Source: Bradyrhizobium sp.
Lineage (GTDB): Bacteria > Pseudomonadota > Alphaproteobacteria > Rhizobiales > Xanthobacteraceae
Reading direction: 5' to 3'
NCBI GenBank assembly: GCA_019243075.1
Contig: JAFAUV010000440.1
Span: 1 to 12,479, forward strand
DNA length: 12,479 bases
A program made the position numbers and the translations under genes. Of the stretch, positions 7,519-12,479 are shown one piece after another. Position 1 is the stretch's first letter; every line of letters starts with the position of its first letter. The notes beneath the pieces are model-generated. The model ran no database searches, had not been told where the DNA came from, and saw only the letters and a program-made list of their open reading frames with translations.

Positions 7519-9249
7519 TCAGGATTTCCCGGTCATGGCCCGCCGCGCCAGCGCCAGTCCCATCAGCACGAAGGCGGAGGTGACCTCGCCGCCGCCGACC
7601 AGAATCCGCGTCGGCGTCTTCATCTTGTTCCATTCATAGGCGCGGTAGGGTCCGCGCCGGCCCCCCTCGCCCAGATGGGCGATCACGCAATGCAGGGCCG
7701 GGGCATAGGCGGCGACATCGGCCCGCAGATGCCCAAGCGCGATCAGCGCCAGCGCGGCATCGAACGGGTTCATCTCGCAGGCGATCAATTCACCCTGCAC
7801 ATAGGCCAGCACCTTGGTGCGGATCAGTTCGAACGCGCCGCCCGGGTCGAGCGCGATGCGTGCCGCAAGCGGCAGCGCGGTGAAGGCGGCATAGCAGCGG
7901 CCGAAATAGGCGCAATAGAGTTCCGGCAGGTAGTAGATGTGCGAGCCCGGATGGGCGAAGGCGCCGCTCTCGGCGAGCTTGCGCTGGAAGCCGATGATGC
8001 GGTGGACGGTTTCCAGCCGCGACGGCGTCTCCAAGATCTTCCAGCGCGCCAGGTTGCGGAACGAGACTTCGAGGATGTCGAGATTGAGCGTGGGGTCGAG
8101 GTCGTTGCCAAAGGGCCGCGCGCCCGCAAGATTGTCGATCCAGGTCGCAACCCCGCCCTCGAAATCGATGGTGTCGTTGAGCGGCACGGTGACTTTGGGC
8201 TCGTTGGCGCCCTCTCGCACCTGGTAGCCGGCGTAGAAATCGAGCAGCGGCTGATCCAGGATCGGATCCGTCGAGCCGGCTTGGGTCGCCGCCGAGAACG
8301 AGCAGGCGGTGGTGTCGCAATCCGGCACATAGATGCCGAAACCGAGGTCCTGCTTGATCTGGGTGAAGAAGCGGGAAAAGCGCGGATGCGGCGCCGGCGC
8401 CAGCGCCGTGATCACGTTGATGCTGCTGCCGTCATGCGAGCGCACTTGCTCGCGGCTGGTCGAGATGCAGAACGCGACCATTTCCGCAATCGCCTTGCGC
8501 GCCTGCGTGGTCTCGGCGACGGAGGCCAGCCCTGTGTCCAGAAAAGCGAGCAGCGCCTCGGTGAAGAAGGCGTCGTAATAGGCCGAGCGGTGGCGGATCT
8601 GCATCGGCTGCCACATCGGCTCGGCGATGCCCCGCCAGGGCGGGTTGATGATGTCGCGTGCCTTCGAGCGCGCGATGAAGACGCGCGCGAGGTTGAACAA
8701 CAGCGTCGAGTTCTTGTAGCCGCGCGCGTTCAGTCCGGTCAGTGCCATCAGGAATTCGCGGCCGCGCAGGTCGGGATCGCCGATCAGGTTGAAGGCGGCG
8801 TAGGTCGGAATGAAGCCGTTGTTGCGGAACGAGCCGATTAGATGCGCCGCGCAGGCGCGGATCACGCGCTCGATCTCGCTCAGGCGCGGTGCGGCGCCGT
8901 TGGGTGCGAGCGGCTTCGGTTGCGGATGCGACAGCTCGATGGTGTCGATGAGGTCCGCGATGGGCCGGCCGATCGCTTCCCAATCCGGCGTTTCGTCGTC
9001 GCGGGCGCGCGTCAGCGCCTGGCGCAGCAGCGCGAGCCGGGAGGGCTCGCTCAGCTCCGGCAGGCCGGCGCGGCGCAAAAGCGCGCGCAGCGGCGGATTG
9101 CCGAGCGCGGTCTTGTAGAATTTGGCGAGATGCGCATCGCCGCTGCGCGGATTGAGGAGCAGGGGGTCGCAGAGTTCGTAGAGCGAGGGGCCGCGCTTGT
9201 CGGCCGTCAGTGCGCGATAGGCCGCACCGGCGAAATACTGAAAACCCAT
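7519..9249 (-). CDS. Unnamed protein, probable alpha/alpha-toroid (terpene cyclase-like) fold with a DCDTTA motif
   Basis: 576 aa with no signal peptide or membrane span; I cannot name the gene. Several features resemble prenyltransferase/squalene-cyclase repeat proteins. VPDCDTTACSFSA (308-320) fits the acid motif DxD[DT]TA of class II terpene cyclases. It is followed at the usual distances by FEGGVATWID (363-372), NDLDPTLNLDIL (382-393), IYYLPELYCAYF (438-449), a second helix pair FDAALALIALGHL (496-508) and VTSAFVLMGLALA (556-568). The N-terminal 300 residues are helix-rich with no motif I recognise. The start is the ATG at 9249, with only a weak GAGA upstream; the frame stays open to a TTG at 9399, but that extension crosses a CRP-like site. 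It stands alone between the nuclease-like gene and a divergent caspase-like gene, with no isoprenoid genes in view. Fold and cyclase link are inference; it could be a non-enzymatic toroid protein. Confidence 0.8.
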   Translation of the reverse strand: MGFQYFAGAAYRALTADKRGPSLYELCDPLLLNPRSGDAHLAKFYKTALGNPPLRALLRRAGLPELSEPSRLALLRQALTRARDDETPDWEAIGRPIADLIDTIELSHPQPKPLAPNGAAPRLSEIERVIRACAAHLIGSFRNNGFIPTYAAFNLIGDPDLRGREFLMALTGLNARGYKNSTLLFNLARVFIARSKARDIINPPWRGIAEPMWQPMQIRHRSAYYDAFFTEALLAFLDTGLASVAETTQARKAIAEMVAFCISTSREQVRSHDGSSINVITALAPAPHPRFSRFFTQIKQDLGFGIYVPDCDTTACSFSAATQAGSTDPILDQPLLDFYAGYQVREGANEPKVTVPLNDTIDFEGGVATWIDNLAGARPFGNDLDPTLNLDILEVSFRNLARWKILETPSRLETVHRIIGFQRKLAESGAFAHPGSHIYYLPELYCAYFGRCYAAFTALPLAARIALDPGGAFELIRTKVLAYVQGELIACEMNPFDAALALIALGHLRADVAAYAPALHCVIAHLGEGGRRGPYRAYEWNKMKTPTRILVGGGEVTSAFVLMGLALARRAMTGKS

Positions 9250-9375
9250 GATGTCTCTATGTCTCTTGCGCCCGAAGCGCCGCTGGCGCCTGCCGCGACC
9301 ATGGGTCGCTCTGAAGTCCCCACCCCAAACCCGCAACTGGCTTGAAAAGTGGCACGAGGCATACCGAAACACAAA

Positions 9376-9391
9376 TGTGACAGCGGTCACG
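9376..9391. promoter_or_regulatory. CRP/FNR-family-like operator (TGTGA-N6-TCACG)
   Basis: TGTGA at 9376-9380, six bases, then TCAC at 9387-9390 and a G. This matches the CRP consensus TGTGA-N6-TCACA at nine of ten defined positions. It lies 127 bp upstream of the toroid-like start and about 70-85 bp downstream of the start point expected from the promoter at 9468-9496, a position more suited to repression, unless another promoter is used. Confidence 0.45.
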
Positions 9392-9467
9392 GCGAACAAC
9401 GGCCATTTGACGCCAGGATCGTCGCAAGGTTGACGGGAACAGGGTGAACGAGAGGTAAGACGAACAA

Positions 9468-9496
9468 ATTATATAACATTTTCAATGGCTTATCAC
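9468..9496 (-). promoter_or_regulatory. Sigma70-like promoter reading toward the toroid-like gene
   Basis: On the minus strand a -35 GTGATA (9496-9491, four of six to TTGACA) and a perfect -10 TATAAT (9473-9468) are separated by 17 bases in an AT-rich stretch. Transcription would begin near 9461 and leave a leader of about 210 bases before the ATG at 9249, which would include the CRP-like palindrome. Confidence 0.45.
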
Positions 9497-9564
9497 GTAT
9501 GTTGAGCTTGCATATTGCAGGACCGGCCGGGAGCGGTTAAGGGTTTGTTTGTTGCAGTGCCGCA

Positions 9565-9578
9565 AATTGATCGCAATT
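9565..9578. promoter_or_regulatory. Palindrome AATTG-ATCG-CAATT upstream of the caspase-like gene
   Basis: Perfect five-base arms around ATCG, itself nearly symmetric, about 110 bp upstream of the caspase-like ATG. It is operator-like in size and position. No promoter boxes with good spacing were found next to it. Confidence 0.25.
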
Positions 9579-9687
9579 CGGCGACACACGCTCCATCAAC
9601 CCCTCAAACCTCGGAAGAGATGGCGCCACCAGCAACGAGCGCGTCGTGAGGAATGAGCAGGCTGGACAACGACCAGGAATGACCGTG

Positions 9688-10548
9688 ATGAAACTACCGC
9701 AGCTCCCTGTCTCCCGCCGGACCATTGCGATCGCGGCGGCGTTCGCGGCGACGGTGTCGCTGGCGATCGGCGCGCATGCCGCGCTCAACCTGCGGGCCAT
9801 GGATGCGGCCAAGGCGGTCGGCACCGAGCTCGGCCGCGAGTCCGTGAAGAAGTTTTCCCGCGTCGCGCTGATCATCGGCAATGGCCATTATCCCGATGCC
9901 AACGCACCGCTGGCGCAACCGATCAATGATGCGCGGGCCCTGTCGGCCTCGCTGCGCCATGACGGTTTCGACGTCGACGTGGTCGAGGACGCCACCCGCG
10001 ATGACATGGCGCGCGCGGTCGATCGCCTGCGCGGCAAGATCCGTTCCGATTCGGTGGTGCTGCTGTTCTTCGGCGGCTATGGCGTGCAGGTCGGACGCGA
10101 GAGCTACATGATTCCGGTCGATGCCGCGATCTGGAACGAACGCGACGTGCGCCGCGACGGCGTCAGCATCGAATCCGTGCTCGAGGTGATGAAGTCGCAG
10201 GGCGCGCGTGCCAAGCTCGTCGTGGTGGACGCCTCGCGCCGTAACCCCTATGAGCGCCGCTTCCGCTCCTTCAGCCACGGCCTGGCGCCGATCTCCGCGC
10301 CCGACAATGCGCTGATCCTGTCGTCGGCGACGCCGGGCAAGGTCGCCGAGGATTCCAGCGGCGAGCACAGTGTGCTGGTCGCGGAATTGCTCCATCACCT
10401 GGACCAGGCCGGCGCCAACGCCGAAGCCGTGTTCAACAAGACCCGGATCGCGATCTCCCGCGCTTCCGAAGGCGAGCAGGTGCCCTCGGTCTCATCCTCG
10501 CTCCTCGAAGACATCCGCTTCGCCACCGCCGACGCCGCGGGCGGCTGA
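9688..10548 (+). CDS. Caspase-family (C14-like) protein of the Tyr/Ser non-canonical type
   Basis: 286 aa from the ATG at 9688, with AGGA ten bases upstream; ATG 9679 and GTG 9646 are in-frame alternatives. An N-terminal hydrophobic stretch (about 12-31, ending AIGAHA) after SRR looks like a signal peptide or anchor. The caspase-fold core then begins with RVALIIGNGHYPDANAPL (58-75) and PINDARALSASLRHDGFDV (78-96). The usual histidine loop (FSGHG) reads FFGGYGVQVG, so Tyr131 takes the His place. The usual cysteine loop (LDACRNNP) reads VVVDASRRNPYE, so Ser183 takes the Cys place. NALILSSATPGKVAED and EGEQVPSVSSSL are the expected later core motifs. The protein should have the fold but not classical cysteine protease activity. 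Tyr-Ser variants are, from general knowledge, a recurrent class of prokaryotic caspase homologues. It is monocistronic; repeat DNA begins directly after its stop. Confidence 0.88.
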   Translation: MKLPQLPVSRRTIAIAAAFAATVSLAIGAHAALNLRAMDAAKAVGTELGRESVKKFSRVALIIGNGHYPDANAPLAQPINDARALSASLRHDGFDVDVVEDATRDDMARAVDRLRGKIRSDSVVLLFFGGYGVQVGRESYMIPVDAAIWNERDVRRDGVSIESVLEVMKSQGARAKLVVVDASRRNPYERRFRSFSHGLAPISAPDNALILSSATPGKVAEDSSGEHSVLVAELLHHLDQAGANAEAVFNKTRIAISRASEGEQVPSVSSSLLEDIRFATADAAGG

Positions 10549-10549
10549 G

Positions 10550-10583
10550 CCATCGTCCGCGGACTATTTCATCGCACAGATCG
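10550..10583 (+). repeat. Repeat unit A: decayed copy of the GIY-YIG 3' end
   Basis: This segment starts 2 bp after the caspase-like stop. Aligned to 10707-10746, it matches 30 of 34 positions after removal of a 6-base gap that deletes the stop codon and the loop of the small GTCCGC hairpin. Read on the minus strand it continues the reading of the nuclease C-terminus (…DEIVR against …DDIVR). It therefore looks like a relic of another copy. Confidence 0.6.
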
Positions 10584-10616
10584 TCGCACCCGGCTTGCTC
10601 CCGAAAATTCAAAGCG

Positions 10617-10647
10617 GATGGATTGCCGGGTCAAGCCCGGCAATGAC
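10617..10647 (+). repeat. Repeat unit B: REP-like palindrome, plus orientation
   Basis: A perfect 9-bp stem, ATTGCCGGG / CCCGGCAAT, with loop TCAAG (10622-10644), inside a 31-bp segment. It is an inverted copy of unit C with two substitutions that compensate each other in the stem. This is the common Bradyrhizobium palindrome seen in intergenic DNA (recognition from memory). Confidence 0.8.
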
Positions 10648-10680
10648 AAGCGGGTGGTGCTGGCGAATCGAACTCATATC

Positions 10681-10727
10681 GTCATCGCCGGGCTTGACCC
10701 GGCGATCCATCGTCCGCGTCAGCGGAC
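10681..10727 (-). repeat. Repeat unit C: REP-like palindrome plus second small hairpin, overlapping the nuclease stop
   Basis: ATCGCCGGG / CCCGGCGAT form a perfect 9-bp stem with loop CTTGA (10684-10706). Next to it GTCCGC / GCGGAC form a 6-bp stem with loop GTCA (10712-10727). The first 33 bp (10681-10713) are identical to unit D. The second hairpin contains the stop codon and last codons of the GIY-YIG gene, so repeat and gene are physically fused. Units B and C face each other 33 bp apart like a bacterial interspersed mosaic pair. Confidence 0.8.
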
Positions 10728-11006
10728 TATATCATCATACAAATCGCGCCATTCTGGGTTGCCCGCCACGATCAGGTCGATCTTCCACTCACGCGACCAG
10801 TGCTTGATGTTCTTCTCGCGCTGTAGCGCAGCCTGGATCGTCGCGTGTGCTTCGAAATAAATCAGCGTCTTGATGCCGTAGCGCTTGGTAAAGCTCTCCG
10901 CCAATCCTTCGCGATGTTCGTAGACGCGCCGGATCAGATCGTTGGTAACGCCCACATAGAGCGTTCCCCCCGGTTTGCTCGCGAGAATGTACACCCAATA
11001 GGTCAT
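10719..11006 (-). CDS. Single-domain GIY-YIG nuclease
   Basis: 95-aa protein made of the GIY-YIG endonuclease domain alone. WVYILAS (4-10) and TLYVGVTN (15-22) are the two signature strands, Arg26/Arg27 and His31 follow in DLIRRVYEH, and YFEAHATIQAALQREKNIKHW (50-70) is the helix usual in the small UvrC-like/YhbQ-type family. All key positions look intact, so it could cleave DNA. The start is the ATG at 11006 with a poor ribosome site. The C-terminus (DLYDDIVR and stop) is encoded by palindromic repeat C, and an identical 33-bp repeat (unit D) lies 30 bp upstream of the start. The gene is thus bracketed by direct repeats. Small proteins of this type are multicopy in Bradyrhizobium (general knowledge); a mobile or selfish role is an inference. 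Confidence 0.9.
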   Translation of the reverse strand: MTYWVYILASKPGGTLYVGVTNDLIRRVYEHREGLAESFTKRYGIKTLIYFEAHATIQAALQREKNIKHWSREWKIDLIVAGNPEWRDLYDDIVR

Positions 11007-11036
11007 TTAACCCGCGAAAGTGACCGAATCCAATTG

Positions 11037-11069
11037 GTCATCGCCGGGCTTGACCCGGCGATCCATCGT
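11037..11069 (-). repeat. Repeat unit D: direct copy of unit C upstream of the nuclease gene
   Basis: 33 bp identical to 10681-10713 and in the same orientation, with the same 9-bp stem (11040-11062). Together the two copies bracket the GIY-YIG gene, about 356 bp apart. Confidence 0.85.
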
Positions 11070-11074
11070 TTGTG

Positions 11075-11116
11075 TCAGCGGATAACATCATCGAGCCGAT
11101 CGGATCAATCCGGGTT
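11075..11116 (-). pseudogene. Relic of a GIY-YIG gene 3' end
   Basis: Continuing from unit D, these 42 bases align without gaps to the last 14 codons of the intact nuclease gene (10719-10760), 29 of 42 identical. On the minus strand they read N-P-D-stop-S-D-R-L-D-D-V-I-R-stop against N-P-E-W-R-D-L-Y-D-D-I-V-R-stop, so stop and frame coincide but an internal stop has appeared. Similarity fades beyond this point. Confidence 0.55.
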
Positions 11117-11133
11117 GTTTTAATGATTTCGAA

Positions 11134-11154
11134 GTCAAGCCCGGCCATGACGAG
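11134..11154 (+). repeat. Repeat unit E: half of a REP-like palindrome
   Basis: The loop and right arm (GTCAAGCCCGG then CCATGACGAG) match unit B, but the left arm has decayed (ATTTCGAA in place of ATTGCCGGG). It lies opposite in direction to unit D and ends 10 bp before the adaptor-gene stop. Confidence 0.6.
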
Positions 11155-11163
11155 TGAGCAACG

Positions 11164-12051
11164 TCACTTCGCATTCGCCGCTTCCGCCACCGGCCGCACG
11201 GGATCGCCTTCGCGCAGCAGCGCGCCGGCGCGGGCGACCACGTCGTCGCCCTCGTTGATGCCGTCGCGGATTTCGATCTGGCCGCCGCTCATCAGCCCGA
11301 CCTCGACGCGCCGCGTCTCGATGCGGTCGCGCTTCACCACCTGCACCACGGTGCCGGCGTCGCCGTACTGGACCGCGGTGAGCGGCACCGCGACATTGCA
11401 GCTCTGCCCGGTCTTGATCAGCGCGCGGCCGGAGGCGTTCACCAGCAGGCGGCGATTGGTGTTGACGCCGATGAAGACCTGGCCCTGCTGCACCGCCGGC
11501 TCGACCGTCGGCCCGATGCGGCGGACCTTGCCATCGACATCGCCGGAGCCGATCACGCGGACATTGGCGGGCTGGTTGACCGCGAGCTTGGCGATGTCGG
11601 AGACCGGCACCAGGCCGACCAGGTCGTATTCGCCGCGGGCGATGATGGTGAACAGCGCCTCGCCCTTGCCCGACGCCAGCGCGCCGATGGTGGCATTGGA
11701 GGCCGAGATGATGCCGTTGACCGGCGCCTGCACCACGATCGAGCCGCCCTCGGGCAGGTTCAGCCGCGCCAGGGTCTGCCCGGCGCTGACGCTGTCGCCG
11801 GCATCCGCCAGCACGTCGGCGACCTTCAGCCCCATCCGCTCCGGCCGCACCGCCGTCTCCTCCCGCGGCATCACGATGCCGGACACCTCGACGATATTGG
11901 CAAAGCAGGACTTCGTCGCCTTGATCACGGACACCATCTCGCCCTTGGGCGCCTCTTCGTCGGCAGCGAGCGCGGGCGAGGCGAGCGCGAGCAGGGAGGC
12001 GGCGGCGAGGGCGGCGGGCAGGATGCGATGGGGGAAGCTGAAATCTGACAT
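11164..12051 (-). CDS. Hairpin-less RND-type periplasmic adaptor (membrane fusion protein)
   Basis: 295-aa exported protein with a signal peptide at 1-29 (cut near ASPALAA). The lipoyl domain is formed by two halves, GIVMPREETAV…VADVLADAGDSVSAGQTLARL (58-97) and IVVQAPVNGIISASNATIGALASG (105-128). Only a few residues lie between them, where most adaptors have a long coiled-coil hairpin. The beta-barrel part is about 139-225, and the membrane-proximal part ends GDDVVARAGALLREGDPVRPV. The start is the ATG at 12051; the Shine-Dalgarno is weak. Adaptors link an inner-membrane pump to an outer-membrane channel, but no pump gene lies downstream in this window, where the palindromic repeats begin 10 bp after the stop. 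A short adaptor of this kind could serve metal or small-molecule efflux; the substrate is unknown. Confidence 0.85.
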   Translation of the reverse strand: MSDFSFPHRILPAALAAASLLALASPALAADEEAPKGEMVSVIKATKSCFANIVEVSGIVMPREETAVRPERMGLKVADVLADAGDSVSAGQTLARLNLPEGGSIVVQAPVNGIISASNATIGALASGKGEALFTIIARGEYDLVGLVPVSDIAKLAVNQPANVRVIGSGDVDGKVRRIGPTVEPAVQQGQVFIGVNTNRRLLVNASGRALIKTGQSCNVAVPLTAVQYGDAGTVVQVVKRDRIETRRVEVGLMSGGQIEIRDGINEGDDVVARAGALLREGDPVRPVAEAANAK

Positions 12052-12138
12052 CTGAAATCCGTTGGCTTTAAGGGAAAATGGATATCAGATGGGGCAGTGA
12101 CGGGCTACCGGTCTGGCCGCGGGCCAAGACCACGACGA

Positions 12139-12479
12139 AGCATGAAAAAGGGCGGTGATCACAAGGCCGTTCTTCGACGATGGCGATCCATGCGGGCCTC
12201 TGCCTGACGAGTTTCGCTTTCAGGGTGATGAGGTGCGGATCAGGGCGGTCGACGACATGGTCGCGATTGGCCTTCGCCCCTCTCGCCGAAAAAACCGCTT
12301 GCCTCGTCGGGCAAATCAGTGGCCGTAATCTGCGCCGTCCCGCGCTCTCATGAAGAGGGGCGTTTCGGCCGATCGCCACGAACGTTGGGTGCGGGATGCG
12401 ATGGACGCTGATGCGCGGCAGGCGAGCTTGCGCGTTGGCGGACGGCGAAGCCGTGTGGTCCTGTCCCCCCGACGCTGGG
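12139..12479 (+). repeat. Probable dispersed multicopy Bradyrhizobium repeat, running off the window
   Basis: I recognise this sequence type from many Bradyrhizobium genomes: a start near CATGAAA…GGTGATCA, a middle with CCGAAAAAA…CTTGCCTCGTCGGGCAAATC, then GGGGCGTTTCGG…CACGAACGTTGGG and GTGTGGTCCTG near the edge. A small hairpin TTGCC-TCGTCG-GGCAA lies at 12299-12314. The left border is approximate. The function is unknown to me, and the recognition is from memory rather than a search. Of the rest of this gap, 12052-12138 is the adaptor gene's leader, in which I saw nothing definite. Confidence 0.6.
12350..12479 (+). CDS. Short hypothetical ORF inside the dispersed repeat, cut by the window end
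   Basis: From the ATG at 12350 the frame is open for 43 codons to the edge, with an in-frame stop at 12326-12328 upstream. It encodes an Arg-rich peptide (MKRGVSADRHERWVRDAMDA… then GRRSRVVLSPRRW). I recall peptides with HERWVRDAMDA and RRSRVVL as frequently annotated hypothetical proteins in Bradyrhizobium, consistent with a repeat-borne ORF. No ribosome site is clear, so it may not be translated. Confidence 0.3.
   Translation, partial: MKRGVSADRHERWVRDAMDADARQASLRVGGRRSRVVLSPRRW

Larger units (their letters stand above)
9250..9687. other. 438-bp divergent intergenic region
   Basis: This region separates the leftward toroid-like gene from the rightward caspase-fold gene. No ORF in it is convincing. 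The part around 9460-9520 is clearly AT-rich against its GC-rich surroundings. It contains a minus-strand sigma70-like promoter, a CRP/FNR-type palindrome and a second short palindrome, each listed separately. I could not find a well-spaced promoter for the rightward gene. Confidence 0.6.

Noticed and set aside
7489..8841. A 450-codon plus-strand open frame
   Set aside because: It is antisense to the toroid-like gene and has a low-complexity Arg/Ala/Gly/Gln-rich composition with no recognisable motif.
9348..9363. Possible sigma54 promoter (TGGCAC near 9358)
   Set aside because: The -24 half fits, but the -12 half reads ATAC where TTGC is expected, so the match is too weak.
9250..9399. Longer toroid-like protein starting at the TTG at 9399
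   Set aside because: The extra 50 residues are Arg-rich and pattern-less, and the region contains the CRP-like palindrome. The ATG at 9249 gives a plausible N-terminus.
10617..11154. CRISPR-like array from the repeated palindromes
   Set aside because: Copies occur in both orientations at irregular distances, one interval contains a gene, and there are no uniform spacers. They are REP-like elements.
12068..12379. A 103-codon minus-strand ORF near the right edge
   Set aside because: It lies mostly within sequence I take to be a dispersed repeat, has no ribosome site or motif I know, and reads against the repeat-borne ORF.

Overview
The window looks like chromosomal DNA of a Bradyrhizobium-type alphaproteobacterium (order Rhizobiales, Nitrobacteraceae). 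The evidence is high-GC coding with strong third-position bias, protein types typical of that group, and several palindromic intergenic repeats that I recognise from Rhizobiales genomes. This assignment comes from recall and pattern, not from a search.

Left part (1-2282, + strand): the 3' portion of an IlvD/Edd-family sugar-acid dehydratase is followed after 59 bp by an RraA-like / HMG-aldolase-family gene. They are a probable two-gene catabolic unit (dehydration to a 2-keto-3-deoxy acid, then possibly aldol cleavage). Convergent to it, on the - strand and read right to left, are a class V aminotransferase of the alanine/serine-glyoxylate type (5622-4435) and, 33 bp downstream, an oligopeptidase B-like S9 peptidase (4401-2305). 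The aminotransferase leader carries a common Rhizobiales palindrome.

Middle part (5772-9249, - strand): a 576-aa protein without a name but with features of an alpha/alpha-toroid terpene-cyclase-like fold (DCDTTA motif); a secreted staphylococcal-nuclease-like protein in which the residue at the usual catalytic Glu is Ser; and a membrane-anchored LssY C-terminal-domain protein. A 438-bp AT-richer divergent intergenic region (9250-9687) separates the toroid gene from a rightward caspase-fold gene whose catalytic His/Cys pair is Tyr/Ser. It holds a good minus-strand sigma70-like promoter and a CRP/FNR-type palindrome.

Right part (10549-12479): a small GIY-YIG nuclease gene (11006-10719) lies among REP-like palindromes. 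Three repeat units carry either the intact 3' end of this gene or decayed copies of that 3' end, all in the same orientation. This is the most unusual structure in the window and suggests a nuclease-associated palindromic element. Beyond it lie a hairpin-less RND-type periplasmic adaptor with no visible pump partner, and the start of what I recognise as a long dispersed Bradyrhizobium repeat running off the right edge.

No tRNA, rRNA, CRISPR array or transposase was seen.
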